Made by a program: the position numbers and the translations under genes | In this document: positions 20,147 to 28,684 of the stretch, piece by piece | Layout: each line of letters opens with the position of its first letter | Numbering within the stretch: the first letter of the stretch is position 1 | Assembly: GCF_014635665.1 (NCBI RefSeq) | Contig: NZ_BMDG01000012.1 | Location: 1-64,000, forward strand | DNA: 64,000 bases | Reading direction: 5' to 3' | DNA from: Isoptericola cucumis | GTDB taxonomy: Bacteria > Actinomycetota > Actinomycetes > Actinomycetales > Cellulomonadaceae | Notes under the pieces: model-generated | What the model was told of the DNA's origin: nothing | Databases searched by the model: none | What the model saw: only the letters and a program-made list of their open reading frames with translations

Positions 20147-21760
20147 TCAGCCGTGGTCGTGGGTGGGGGCGGCCCGTCGCGGGCCGTACCCGTCGCCGAC
20201 CTGACGCGCGCCGGCGTCGTGCGCGGCGTGGCCGTCGTCCGCGCCGTCGTCCGGGCCGGCGTGGCCGGCGAGGTGCCCCGCCCGCCCGGGCGCGGCGTCC
20301 GACCCCGGCTCGACGACGAGGAACTGGCCCATCATCCCCTCGTCCTCGTGCAGCAGCATGTGGCAGTGGTACATGTACGGCAGCCGGTCGTCGGTGTAGT
20401 CGTCGAACCGCATGAGCAGCCGGTACGTGCGCCGCGGCTCCAGGTAGACGGTGTCCTTGGGGCCGGCGAGCTCGGGCGGCGGTGCCTCGCCGTCGATCGT
20501 CAGGACGCGGAACTGGACGTCGTGCACGTGGAAGCTGTGCGGCATGGGGATGGTGTTGCGCACCTCCCAGATCTCGGTCGCCCCCGCCGTGGCCACCTCG
20601 TCGATGCGGCCCATGTCCATCCGCTCGCCGTTGATGGTGCGCTCGTCGAGGTCGAACGTGCGGGTCACGCTGGCGTCCTGCTCGTGGAGCGCGTCGCCGG
20701 CCGCATGCCGCGACGGCCCCCACGCGGGCTCCGGCGACGGCGCGAGCTCGTCGGCCGCCCGCAGCTCCAGCACGTCGAACGCGTCGTTGCCGCCCATCGC
20801 GAACGGCGCGGCGACGCCGCCGAGGTCGGCCTCCGACGAGCGCAGCCGCGTCGTCTCGCCGGGGGCCATCTCGACCACCACCTCGGCCCGCTCCCCCGGC
20901 GCGAGGCGCACCTCGTCCAGCCGCACCGGCGCGTCGAGCAGCCCGCCGTCGGTGGCGACGAGGTCCAGCTGACGATCGGCGAACCCGAGGGAGTACGTGC
21001 GCGCCGTGGAGCCGTTGAGCAGCCGCAGCCGCACCCGCTCGGTCGTGACCTCCTGGTAGGCGCCGACCGTGCCGTTGGTCATGACCGTGCCGCCGAGCGT
21101 GCCCGGCTCGCCGCCGTCGTCGGACAGCTCCAGCTGCCCGTCGTCGTCGAACACCTTGTCCTGCACGACCACGGGCACGTCGTCGACGCCGTAGGTGCTC
21201 GGCAGGTCGGCCGCGCGCGAGGCGTCGTCGTCGAGGATGAACATCCCCGCGAGCCCGCGGTACACGTGCTCCTCGGTCTGCCCGTGGGGGTGCGGGTGGT
21301 ACCAGAGCGTCGCGGCGGGCTGGTCGATCGTCCAGGCGGGCCGCCACGTCCCGCCCGGTTCGACCGCCTGGTGCGGGCCGCCGTCCATCGCGGCCGGCAG
21401 GTGCATCCCGTGCCAGTGCACGCTCGTCGTCTCGCCGAGGTCGTTGGTGACCTCGACCGCGACCTTCTCGCCGCGCTCGGCGCGCAGCGTCGGGCCCAGG
21501 TACGCGCCGTCGAAGCCCCACGTCTCGGTCGCCGTGCCGGCGTCCGTGGCGGGCGCGAACGACGTCGTGCCCTCCTGCGCGGTCAGGGAGAAGGTCCGCA
21601 CGCCGTCGACGACGCGGGACTCCGCGAGCGGCGGGACCGCCAGCTCCTGGGCGAACTCCGGCTCGTCGACCGGCGTCACCGAGCCGGGGACGCCGCTGCA
21701 CCCGGCGGCGACGAGGGTCGTGACGGCCGCGAGCGCGGCCGCCGTCGCGCGTCGTCTCAT
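20147..21760 (-). CDS. Multicopper oxidase lipoprotein
   Basis: A 537-residue three-cupredoxin multicopper oxidase. The lipoprotein signal ends VAAGCSG, so it is membrane-anchored outside the cell. All four copper-binding motifs are present: HWHGMHLP, WYHPHPHG, HSFHVHDVQF and YHCHMLLHEDEGMMG; the last contains the T1 Cys-His and an axial Met. CueO-like members oxidise Cu(I), phenols or metals. The C-terminal tail is Asp/His-rich (GHAGPDDGADDGHAAHDAG), possibly an extra metal-binding tail. ATGA overlap with the preceding membrane-protein gene shows translational coupling. Divergent two-component genes are likely regulators. Confidence 0.93.
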   Translation of the reverse strand: MRRRATAAALAAVTTLVAAGCSGVPGSVTPVDEPEFAQELAVPPLAESRVVDGVRTFSLTAQEGTTSFAPATDAGTATETWGFDGAYLGPTLRAERGEKVAVEVTNDLGETTSVHWHGMHLPAAMDGGPHQAVEPGGTWRPAWTIDQPAATLWYHPHPHGQTEEHVYRGLAGMFILDDDASRAADLPSTYGVDDVPVVVQDKVFDDDGQLELSDDGGEPGTLGGTVMTNGTVGAYQEVTTERVRLRLLNGSTARTYSLGFADRQLDLVATDGGLLDAPVRLDEVRLAPGERAEVVVEMAPGETTRLRSSEADLGGVAAPFAMGGNDAFDVLELRAADELAPSPEPAWGPSRHAAGDALHEQDASVTRTFDLDERTINGERMDMGRIDEVATAGATEIWEVRNTIPMPHSFHVHDVQFRVLTIDGEAPPPELAGPKDTVYLEPRRTYRLLMRFDDYTDDRLPYMYHCHMLLHEDEGMMGQFLVVEPGSDAAPGRAGHLAGHAGPDDGADDGHAAHDAGARQVGDGYGPRRAAPTHDHG

Positions 21761-22278
21761 CGGGGCCCCGCCCCGCGCGCCCTCTGGACGCCGAGCGCGA
21801 CGACGCCGGCGAGCGCGCCCCAGCCGGCGTCCATCGCCAGCGCGGGGACCGCCGTCCACGCGGCCGCTCCCCCGCCGCCGATCCCGACACCGCCGACGAG
21901 CATCGACACGGCCAGCGCGACGACGCCGAACCCGAGGCCGGCGAGGGTGAGGGTGGCGACCGGGCGCGGCACGCGGCCGAGGCCGACGACGCCGATCCAC
22001 ACGACGGCGGTGACGGCGACGATGGTGAACGCCCGCGGCGCGCCCGTGCCGCCGATGCCGGTGAGCGCGGTGAGCGGCCACAGGAGCGCCATCGACGCCA
22101 GGCCGGCGACCAGCGGCCACGAGATGCCGGCCGGCTGCCCGGTGGGCGGCGGGCCGGGCTGCCCCGCGGGCGGCGGGCCGGGCTGCCCCGCGGGCGGCGG
22201 GCCGGGCTGCGACGACGAGGGCGGGACGGGCTGCGAGGCGGACGGGTACCGGGGGTCGGGCTGCTGTGGTGAGGTCAT
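21757..22278 (-). CDS. Hypothetical four-helix membrane protein with Pro/Gln-rich N-terminus
   Basis: A 173-residue protein, not recognised beyond its topology. The first ~50 residues are Pro/Gln/Gly-rich with repeats of GQPGPPPA, reflected in the DNA as near-identical 24-bp repeats around 22130-22220. Four hydrophobic segments follow (about residues 50-170). It probably helps supply or stabilise the multicopper oxidase, whose gene follows with a 4-bp ATGA overlap. The start ATG at 22278 faces the divergent histidine kinase start at 22426. Confidence 0.7.
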   Translation of the reverse strand: MTSPQQPDPRYPSASQPVPPSSSQPGPPPAGQPGPPPAGQPGPPPTGQPAGISWPLVAGLASMALLWPLTALTGIGGTGAPRAFTIVAVTAVVWIGVVGLGRVPRPVATLTLAGLGFGVVALAVSMLVGGVGIGGGGAAAWTAVPALAMDAGWGALAGVVALGVQRARGAGPR

Positions 22279-22425
22279 GGCTCGACGATCCCGCCCGGAC
22301 CGGGGCCGCCACATCGGCCCGGGAGCGTCTCCTGGTGTCGCCCGGGAGCGACACCGACCCCGACTCGCCCCTGATCCGTCCCCCTTCCGGGCCGGGCGCT
22401 GGCCCGGTCGCCTAGCCTGGTCGGC

Positions 22426-23637
22426 ATGACCTCGCGCGCGACGGCAGGCCCGAGCCCGTGGGTCGCCGACGTGGTGCTCGGCCTGGCGATGACGCTGGTC
22501 GTCGCGGTCGTCATCGCCGCCGACCCGGACGGGACGGGCAGCACCGGCCCCGTCGCCTACCTGTTCGCCCTCGGGTTCGGCGCCCTCGTGCTGCTGCGGC
22601 GGCGCCTGCCGCGCCTCATGCTCGTCGCGACCTTCCTGGCCGTGTGCGCCTACTACGCGCTCGGCTTCGCGCCCATCGGGATGGTGCTGCCCGCGGTCGC
22701 CGCCCTCTACTCCGCGGCGGAGCTGGGCCGCACCGCCTGGGCGGTCGCCACGGGCGTCGTCCTCATCGCCGTCGCCACGTACTTCCGGGTGGTGGACGAC
22801 GACCCCGCCGCGGCCCTGCCCGCCTACGACCTGGTCACCAACGTCGCGCTGACGGCCGCGGCGATCGCGCTGGGGGTGGCCGTCCGGCTCGCGCGCGAGG
22901 CCCGCGAGCGCACCGAGCAGGTGCGGGCGCTGACCGCCGCGGAGGAGGCGAGCGCCGCCGCCCGGCGGCTGCAGGAGGAGCGCCTGCGCATCGCGCGCGA
23001 CCTGCACGACACGATCGGGCACACGCTCTCGGTCGTCGCCCTGCACTCGGGCGTCGCGGCGGAGGCCGTGGGGCGCGACGACGACGCGGCGCGGGGTGCG
23101 CTCGCGCGCGTGCGCGACGCGACGTCGGGCACCCTGGCCGAGCTGCGCGCCACCGTGAAGGTGCTGCGTGCCGCGCCCGGCCCGGACCGCGACGCCCCGC
23201 GGGGGTCGCTCGGCCTCGCCGGCCTGGACGCCCTCGTCGCGCCGGCGACGGCGGCCGGGCTCGCGGTCGACGTCGCCGTCGACGTGCCTCCCGGGGCCGT
23301 GTCGGACACGATCGACGCCGCCGCGTACCGCGTGGTGCAGGAGTCCCTCACGAACGTGCTGCGGCACTCCGGGGCGACCCGCGCCGGCGTCCGGGCGGTC
23401 GTGGCGGACGGGCGGCTGCGGCTGACGGTCGTCGACGACGGGCACGGCGCGCCGGACGGCCCGGCAGGCGGGTCCGGCGGGTCCGGACCCGCTCCTGGCT
23501 CCGGCACCGGCATCGCCGGGATGCGGGAACGGGTCGCGCTGCTGGGCGGCACCCTGGACGCGAGCGACGCCGCCGGCGGCGGGTTCGTCGTCACGGCCGA
23601 CCTGCCGGCGAGGCTCGACGACGAGGAGGCGCGATGA
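22426..23637 (+). CDS. Sensor histidine kinase (NarL/DesK-type, HisKA_3)
   Basis: A 403-residue kinase. Five or six membrane helices fill the first ~165 residues; then a coiled linker (EARERTEQVRALTAAEEAS), HisKA_3 dimerisation domain with RDLHDTIGHTLSVV (phospho-acceptor His in RDLHD), and an HATPase_c domain with N-box LTNVLRHSG and G-boxes DDGHGAP and GTGIAGMRERV. It senses a membrane or envelope signal and phosphorylates the response regulator encoded with a 4-bp overlap. TAGCCT (22413-22418) is 7 nt before ATG: likely leaderless. Possibly regulates the divergent copper oxidase genes. Confidence 0.93.
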   Translation: MTSRATAGPSPWVADVVLGLAMTLVVAVVIAADPDGTGSTGPVAYLFALGFGALVLLRRRLPRLMLVATFLAVCAYYALGFAPIGMVLPAVAALYSAAELGRTAWAVATGVVLIAVATYFRVVDDDPAAALPAYDLVTNVALTAAAIALGVAVRLAREARERTEQVRALTAAEEASAAARRLQEERLRIARDLHDTIGHTLSVVALHSGVAAEAVGRDDDAARGALARVRDATSGTLAELRATVKVLRAAPGPDRDAPRGSLGLAGLDALVAPATAAGLAVDVAVDVPPGAVSDTIDAAAYRVVQESLTNVLRHSGATRAGVRAVVADGRLRLTVVDDGHGAPDGPAGGSGGSGPAPGSGTGIAGMRERVALLGGTLDASDAAGGGFVVTADLPARLDDEEAR

Positions 23638-24323
23638 CGGTCGACGCGGGCGAGGCGCCGGCGATCCGGGTCGTCCTGGTCGACGACCAGGAGCTGGTGC
23701 GTGCCGGGCTGCGTCCGCTGGCGGAGCACGACGGCGACATCACGGTCGTCGGCGAGGCGGCCGACGGGCGCGCGGGGCTGGCCCGCGTGCGCGAGCTGCG
23801 GCCCGACGTCGTGCTCATGGACGTGCGCATGCCGCTCCTGGACGGCATCGAGGCGACGCGCGCGATCGTCGCCGACCCGGCGCTGCGCGGCGTGCGGGTG
23901 CTCGTGCTGACGACGTTCGACGAGGACGAGCACGTCGTCGAGGCCCTGCGCGCGGGGGCCGCCGGCTACCTGCTCAAGGACGTCTCCCCTGGCGACCTGC
24001 GCGCCGCCGTGCGCACCGTCGCCGCCGGCGACTCGCTCCTCGCCCCCGCGGTGACGGCCACGGTCATGCGCGCGGCCGCGGGCTCGCGCGCGGTCGACGC
24101 CCGCCTCGCCGCCCTCGTCGACGACCTCACCGGGCGCGAGCGCGAGGTCCTGGAACGCGTGGGACGGGGCCTGACCAACGACGAGATCGCCCGCGACCTC
24201 TACCTCAGCCCCGCGACGGCGCGCACCTACGTCAGCCGGCTGCTCACCCGGCTGGACGCGCGGGACCGCGCCGCGCTCGTCGTCCTCGCCTACGAGTCGG
24301 GGCTGGTGCGGCCGGGCGGCTGA
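23634..24323 (+). CDS. LuxR/NarL-family response regulator
   Basis: A 229-residue response regulator. Receiver domain: DDQ at residues 17-19, phospho-acceptor Asp in VVLMDVRMP (about residue 62), Thr in LTTFDE and Lys in LLKDVSP. C-terminal LuxR HTH: LTGREREVLERVGRGLTNDEIARDLYLSPATARTYVSRLLTRL. Overlaps the kinase gene by 4 bp, so the pair is co-expressed. Confidence 0.95.
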   Translation: MTVDAGEAPAIRVVLVDDQELVRAGLRPLAEHDGDITVVGEAADGRAGLARVRELRPDVVLMDVRMPLLDGIEATRAIVADPALRGVRVLVLTTFDEDEHVVEALRAGAAGYLLKDVSPGDLRAAVRTVAAGDSLLAPAVTATVMRAAAGSRAVDARLAALVDDLTGREREVLERVGRGLTNDEIARDLYLSPATARTYVSRLLTRLDARDRAALVVLAYESGLVRPGG

Positions 24324-24435
24324 CCGCCCGGACCAAGACCGCCGCAGCGCCTGCGCGACGGCAGCAGCGGGCTGGCCGCCGGCGGCGGATGCCCGAGACC
24401 GTCGTGAGAGCCACGGTCGGTCCTGACGGACATGT

Positions 24436-24464
24436 TTGACCCGCCCGCCGAGCGGACATAGTCT
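24436..24464 (+). promoter_or_regulatory. Promoter of the TetR/oxidoreductase operon
   Basis: TTGACC (24436-24441), 17 bp, TAGTCT (24459-24464): an excellent consensus-like promoter, rare in this GC-rich window. The first operator copy overlaps the -10 box, as expected for autorepression. Confidence 0.65.
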
Positions 24465-24495
24465 CCGCTTGCATGGATGCGGAGAGAGTCTCCGC
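24452..24495. promoter_or_regulatory. Tandem TetR-type operators
   Basis: Two inverted repeats of the same type: GCGGACA-tag-TCTCCGC (24452-24468, one mismatch) and GCGGAGA-gag-TCTCCGC (24479-24495, perfect). Their centres are 27 bp apart. The first covers the -10 box; the second covers the transcript start. Most likely bound by the TetR protein encoded just downstream. Confidence 0.65.
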
Positions 24496-24518
24496 TATAT
24501 CGGCAGAGGTGCGTGGTG

Positions 24519-25154
24519 ATGCACAGAACGACGGACAGGGCTCGCGCTCCGCGGGCCGATGCCCAGCGCAACAGGGACCGGATCCTCGACACGGCGGAGC
24601 AGTACTTCTCCGAGCACGGAGTCACCGGCTCACTCGACGCGATCGCCAAGCGGGCCGGGATCGGCGCAGGGACGCTCTACCGGCACTTCCCGAACCGGGA
24701 GACGTTGATCGCCGCGTTGCTCACCGCTCGCGACGACGCGCTCGTGGCTCGGCGTGATCACCTCCGCAGCGGATCGGTGAGCGCGGCCGACGCACTGGAC
24801 GGGTGGCTCGACGCGATCGCCGCGTGGGCGGGAGCGTTCGACGGCCTGCCTGAGCCGCTGCGGGCCGCGACCACGACCGGATCGTCCCCGCTGTCGGTGA
24901 CCTGCCAGGGGTTCATCACGACGACCGAGGAGTTCCTGCACGCCGCGCAGGACGACGGGAGCGCACGCCGGGACGTCCGGGCTCGCGACCTGTTCCTGGC
25001 CGCACTGGCCACCAGCTGGGTGGGCGGTGCGGCCCTGGCCGACGACGCGTCCGCGGCGGCTCTGGCCGAACTGACCAGGAACGGGTGGGCGACGACGGCA
25101 CCACCCGAGAGACATGACACCGACCACCACGACGAAGTTCAGGAGAGACCATGA
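24519..25154 (+). CDS. TetR/AcrR family transcriptional regulator
   Basis: A 211-residue regulator. HTH: NRDRILDTAEQYFSEHGVTGSLDAIAKRAGIGAGTLYRHFPNRETLIAALL, typical of TetR. The ligand domain carries the SBP-like pattern seen in TetR_C_36/33 type members. ATG 24519 with AGAGG upstream is preferred; ATG 24477 is in frame but lies inside the operator region. It overlaps the oxidoreductase start by 4 bp, so it represses its own operon. Base composition of this pair is slightly less GC-extreme than neighbours, hinting at acquisition. Confidence 0.9.
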   Translation: MHRTTDRARAPRADAQRNRDRILDTAEQYFSEHGVTGSLDAIAKRAGIGAGTLYRHFPNRETLIAALLTARDDALVARRDHLRSGSVSAADALDGWLDAIAAWAGAFDGLPEPLRAATTTGSSPLSVTCQGFITTTEEFLHAAQDDGSARRDVRARDLFLAALATSWVGGAALADDASAAALAELTRNGWATTAPPERHDTDHHDEVQERP

Positions 25155-25858
25155 CACGCATCGGCATCATCGGCAGCGGAGCCATCGGCAGCGCGATCGC
25201 CCGCCTGGCCGTCGCAGCCGAGGACGAAGTCCTCATCGCGAACTCTCGAGGACCGGAGTCCCTCACTGCCCTGATCGACGAGCTCGGTCCCCTCGCACGG
25301 GCCGGCGATGCGCGAGCGGCTGCGGAGTTCGGCGACGTCCCGGTGCTGGCCGTGCCTCTGAGCGCCTACCCGAACCTGCCCGTCGACGCCCTCTCCGGAA
25401 AGACGATCCTCTCGACCGGCAACTACTACCCCCACCGTGACGGTCGCATCGAACCGCTGGACACGCTTGCGAGCACCACGGCCGAGCACGAGCAGGCGCT
25501 CCTGCCCGGCTCCGTCGTCGTGAAGGCCTTCAACAACATCGTCTCCCACCACATCCCCCACCTCGCGCACTCCTCCCCGCGGACTGCGCTGCCGGTCGCC
25601 GGTGACGACAGCGAGGCGAAGGCGAGCGTCTCCCGGATCGTGAGCACGCTCGGTTTCGACACCGTCGACGCCGGGACGCTCGCCGAGTCGTGGTGCTTCG
25701 AGCCCGAGTCGGGCGCCTACACCCCGATCTACGCCGCCGACCTCGACGGCTTCGCGAAGAACTACCTCGGCGACCCGGGCGCCCCCGTCTCCGCAGCTCG
25801 CCTCCGCGAGCTGCTTGCGTCGTCACACCGCCCGGACGTCGCTGCACGGCAATTCTGA
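25151..25858 (+). CDS. NAD(P)-binding oxidoreductase (F420-dependent NADP reductase-like fold)
   Basis: A 235-residue protein. N-terminal Rossmann GIIGSGAIGSAIARLA (NADP binding), then the NADP_oxidoreductase_F420-type pattern: DVPVLAVPLSAYPNLP, ILSTGNYYPHRDG, VVKAFNNIVSHHI and a C-terminal WCFEPESGAY. Homologues reduce or oxidise small quinones or F420; enzymatic role here unknown. Encoded with 4-bp overlap after TetR, so it is the regulator's target. Confidence 0.88.
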   Translation: MTRIGIIGSGAIGSAIARLAVAAEDEVLIANSRGPESLTALIDELGPLARAGDARAAAEFGDVPVLAVPLSAYPNLPVDALSGKTILSTGNYYPHRDGRIEPLDTLASTTAEHEQALLPGSVVVKAFNNIVSHHIPHLAHSSPRTALPVAGDDSEAKASVSRIVSTLGFDTVDAGTLAESWCFEPESGAYTPIYAADLDGFAKNYLGDPGAPVSAARLRELLASSHRPDVAARQF

Positions 25859-25982
25859 TCGAGGACCGGTGGACCAGCGGGTTCGGAACCGGGCAGGTGG
25901 CCACCTCGTGCGGCCACGGCGCCCCGGGGCGAAGATCGAGTTCAGTGCACAGCTCGCACTCCACCACCGAAGGAGACCTGTC

Positions 25983-26249
25983 GTGAGCGGCCCCAAGAAC
26001 CCCGGTCCCACCGAGCCGGCGAGTCCCGGCAATCCCACCCGCCCGGGCGCACGTCGCCCCGACGACTCCTCCGACGAGCCCAAGAGCCCGGGCCCGCCGG
26101 CACATGAAGGGACCCCGTCGCCCGACTCCCCCGACGAGCCCAAGAGCCCCGGCCCGCCGGCACATGAAGGGACCCCGTCGCCCGACTCCCCCGACGAGCC
26201 CAAGACCCCCGGCCCGCCGCCGGGCTCGATCCCCGGAGAATCGGACTAG
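25983..26249 (+). CDS. Small proline-rich repeat protein
   Basis: An 88-residue acidic, Pro/Ser-rich protein beginning VSGPKNPGPTEPASPGNP. Two full copies of a 20-residue unit (DEPKSPGPPAHEGTPSPDSP) and a partial third make up the C-terminal half. No hydrophobic core, so it is expected to be disordered. A perfect-looking GAAGGAG site 7 nt before GTG 25983 argues strongly that it is translated. No family recognised. It lies between the TetR/oxidoreductase pair and a convergent RibD-like gene. Confidence 0.65.
   Translation: MSGPKNPGPTEPASPGNPTRPGARRPDDSSDEPKSPGPPAHEGTPSPDSPDEPKSPGPPAHEGTPSPDSPDEPKTPGPPPGSIPGESD
26073..26222 (+). repeat. 60-bp in-frame tandem repeat
   Basis: Two copies (26073-26132, 26133-26192) are almost identical at the DNA level, differing at one or two positions, and a third is partial (26193-26222). 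Near identity of synonymous positions points to recent duplication. Confidence 0.85.
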
Positions 26250-26296
26250 ATGCACCCGGGCCGACGGCGGCCGCGAGCCCGCTGGCAAGGAGCGGT

Positions 26297-26881
26297 TCAG
26301 GACCGATCGTCGTCGCCGGGCGGACCGTCGAGCACCGTCGGCACGTACTCGAGCAGCTGGAGCCGGCCGTCGAAGAGGCGGCTCTCCACCAGCTCCAGGG
26401 CGACGTCGGGGTAGCCGTCGAAGATGCGCTCGCTCCCCGTCGCGCCCGTGATCACGGGGAACACGACCACCCGGTAGCGGTCCACGAGGCCGGCCAGGAG
26501 CAGGGACCGGGCGAGGCTGAGGCTGCCGATCGTGCGCAGCGGCCGCGGGTGACTCTCCTTCAGCTCCCGCACCGCCTCGACGGCGTCCCCGCGGACCAGC
26601 TCCGTGTTGGCCCAGGTCAGGGGCTCCTCCAGGCTGGCGGAGAACACGACCTTGGGCATCGCCGTCAGCTCGGCGAGCCCGGCCTCGCCGGGCGCCTCCT
26701 GCGCGAACCCCGACATCAGCCGGTACGTCGTCGCGCCCATGAGCGACGTGTGCGCGTTCTGGGCCGGGTCCCCGATCCACGCGAGGTACCCCGGGCCCTC
26801 CAAGCCCCAGAACCCCGGCCACCCCTCCGCCGAGGCGTAGCCGTCGAGGGAGATGATGAGGTCCACGGTCAGGTTCGACAT
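26297..26881 (-). CDS. Dihydrofolate reductase family protein (RibD C-terminal type)
   Basis: A 194-residue protein of the RibD_C/DHFR-like family: MSNLTVDLIISLDGYASAEGW at the start, LMGATTYRLMSGF (nucleotide-binding loop) and LLLAGLVDRYRVVVFPVITGATG near the C-terminus. These reductases use NADPH; the substrate of this group is not known. GGAAGGA lies 7 nt before the ATG at 26881. Convergent with the repeat protein. Confidence 0.92.
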   Translation of the reverse strand: MSNLTVDLIISLDGYASAEGWPGFWGLEGPGYLAWIGDPAQNAHTSLMGATTYRLMSGFAQEAPGEAGLAELTAMPKVVFSASLEEPLTWANTELVRGDAVEAVRELKESHPRPLRTIGSLSLARSLLLAGLVDRYRVVVFPVITGATGSERIFDGYPDVALELVESRLFDGRLQLLEYVPTVLDGPPGDDDRS

Positions 26882-26965
26882 CGATCCGTCCTTCCGCTTC
26901 GGTGCGTGCTCGTCCTCGGTGGACGGCACCGGGACCGGGAAGTCATCGACGCGCGCCGTCGCCCC

Positions 26966-27619
26966 TCAGACGAGCCCGAGCTCCCGCGCCCGGACCCCTG
27001 CCTGGAACCTCGACTCGGCGCCGAGGGCGTCCATGAGCTCCGCCACGCGCCGGCGGTAGGTGCGGACGCCGAGCCCGAGCCGCCGGGCCGCCGTCTCGTC
27101 CTTGATCCCCTGCCCGAGCAGGTCCAGCACCCGCGGCGCCAGCTGCCGGATCTCGGCGATCCGGGCGTCGTACAGGGCGAGGTCGGTCGCCGTGCGCCAC
27201 GCCACCTCGAACAGCGAGACGACGCCCTGCACCACCTCCGGCTGGGTGACGACGCTGTAGCTGCGCCGCCCCGCCCGCACGTCGCCCGCGAGGACCGCGA
27301 GCCGGCGGTCGAGGATGATCGTCTCGTTGATCTCGTCGGCGGTGATGCGGATCTGGGCGCCGTGCAGGTCGCGGACCGTCTCGAGGTGGTGGGCGGCCAC
27401 CGGGTCGAGCAGCATGCCCGCCCGGTAGACCTTGCGCACGCGGACGTCCGGCCGCGCAGGGCAGAGCGCCGAGGCCTCCTGCGCGGGGTGGGTCGACTGC
27501 CAGGTGAACAGGTCGTTGGCCGCGCAGGCGACGTCGGTCGCCGTGGCGAAGAGGTGGGCGGTGCGGGCGAGGAGCTCCTCCTCGCCGCGCACGATCGTGA
27601 CGGCCTCGCCTGTCTGCAT
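26966..27619 (-). CDS. Helix-turn-helix transcriptional regulator (PLD-like domain with LuxR-type HTH)
   Basis: A 217-residue regulator. C-terminal HTH: LLGQGIKDETAARRLGLGVRTYRRRVAELMDALGA, LuxR-like. The N-terminal 140 residues (RGEEELLARTAHLFATATDVACAANDLFTW; VYRAGMLLDP; IILDRRLAVLAG; FEVAWRTAT) resemble the phospholipase-D-like sensor part of actinobacterial TrmB-like or LuxR regulators. ATG 27619 follows CAGAAT by 7 nt (leaderless). Divergent from the aldo/keto reductase gene, with two repeated motifs in the shared promoter region. Confidence 0.83.
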   Translation of the reverse strand: MQTGEAVTIVRGEEELLARTAHLFATATDVACAANDLFTWQSTHPAQEASALCPARPDVRVRKVYRAGMLLDPVAAHHLETVRDLHGAQIRITADEINETIILDRRLAVLAGDVRAGRRSYSVVTQPEVVQGVVSLFEVAWRTATDLALYDARIAEIRQLAPRVLDLLGQGIKDETAARRLGLGVRTYRRRVAELMDALGAESRFQAGVRARELGLV

Positions 27620-27640
27620 GCCCTCGATTCTGCTCCCCGT

Positions 27641-27674
27641 GGCAACCTGCTGCCAGGGGCGGCAACAAGCTGCC
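27641..27674. promoter_or_regulatory. Two operator-like direct repeats, 20 bp apart
   Basis: GGCAACCTGCTGCC (27641-27654) and GGCAACAAGCTGCC (27661-27674). Each is itself a nearly symmetric GGCAAC/GCTGCC site. Exact 20-bp spacing puts both on one helix face, as for a dimer-of-dimers regulator. They lie between the HTH regulator and the aldo/keto reductase. Confidence 0.55.
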
Positions 27675-27715
27675 ACCGCGGCGGGCGCGCGCCGGGCGCG
27701 GCGCAGGCTGGCCGC

Positions 27716-28684
27716 ATGACCACGCACACCACCACCACCCGCACCGACCTTGCCGCCGTGTCCACCGCGTCCACCGCCCCGGACGCCGCCGCGGCCGGCA
27801 CCTGGCAGCTCGGCGACCGCACCGTCAACCGCGTCGGCTTCGGCGCGATGCGGCTCATGGGCACCTTCGGCGACCCCGTCCCCCGCGACCGGGCCGACGC
27901 GATCGCCGTCCTGCGCCGCGCCGTCGAGCTCGGCGTGAACCACGTCGACACCGCCGCCTTCTACTTCTTCCCCACCCGCTCGGCCAACGAGCTCATCGGG
28001 GCGGCGCTCCAGCCGTACCCGGACGACCTGGTGATCACCACCAAGATCGGCGCGTCCGCCTCGCGCGACGGCAGCTTCGAGCCCTACGCCCGCCCCGACC
28101 AGCTCCGCAGCCACGTGGAGGAGAACATCCGTCAGCTCGGCCTCGACCAGCTCGACGTCGTGAACCTGCGCTGGGGCGCGGGCCTCGACCGCGAGCCCGG
28201 GTCGGTGGCCGAGCACGTGGGCGCGCTCGCGGACCTGCGCGACGCCGGCCTGGTGCGGAACATCGGCGTCTCCAACGTGCTGCCGGAACAGCTCGACGAG
28301 GCGCTGCAGATCGCGCCCGTCGTCTGCGTGCAGAACCGGTACGGCCTCACCGACCGCGCCGACGACGGGCTGCTCGCGCGGTGCGGAGAGCTCGGCATCG
28401 CGTTCGTGCCGTTCTTCTCCATGGGCGCGGCCCTGCCCGGGGCCGTCCCCGGTGGCACCCCGCACGAGGCCGGGCGGGCCGAGGTCGAGTCGGTCGCCGC
28501 GGCGCACGGCGCGACGCCGTCCCAGGTGCGGCAGGCGTGGACCCTGCACCGCGGGCCGCACGTCCTCACCATCCCCGGCACCGGCGACCTCGGGCACCTG
28601 GAGCAGAACGTCGCCGCCGGCGCCCTCCGGCTGAGCGACGACGAGCTCGCGCTCCTCGACGGGATCGCCCCGCCCGCCGCCTGA
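27716..28684 (+). CDS. Aldo/keto reductase
   Basis: A 322-residue AKR with a 25-residue Thr/Ala-rich N-terminus. VGFGAMRLMG, NHVDTAAFYFFP (catalytic Asp and Tyr), TTKIG (Lys) and IGVSNV, TIPGTGDLGHLEQNV (NADPH site) mark the fold. The usual catalytic His position reads VVNLRWG, with Leu-Arg instead of IH. Several actinobacterial AKRs share this LR variant, so it is a subfamily trait and not necessarily inactive. Reduces an unknown carbonyl substrate with NADPH. Divergently paired with the HTH regulator. Confidence 0.92.
   Translation: MTTHTTTTRTDLAAVSTASTAPDAAAAGTWQLGDRTVNRVGFGAMRLMGTFGDPVPRDRADAIAVLRRAVELGVNHVDTAAFYFFPTRSANELIGAALQPYPDDLVITTKIGASASRDGSFEPYARPDQLRSHVEENIRQLGLDQLDVVNLRWGAGLDREPGSVAEHVGALADLRDAGLVRNIGVSNVLPEQLDEALQIAPVVCVQNRYGLTDRADDGLLARCGELGIAFVPFFSMGAALPGAVPGGTPHEAGRAEVESVAAAHGATPSQVRQAWTLHRGPHVLTIPGTGDLGHLEQNVAAGALRLSDDELALLDGIAPPAA

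Noticed and set aside
26073-26222. 60-bp repeats as a CRISPR-like array
   Set aside because: Repeats are contiguous with no unique spacers and are in frame in a coding sequence.
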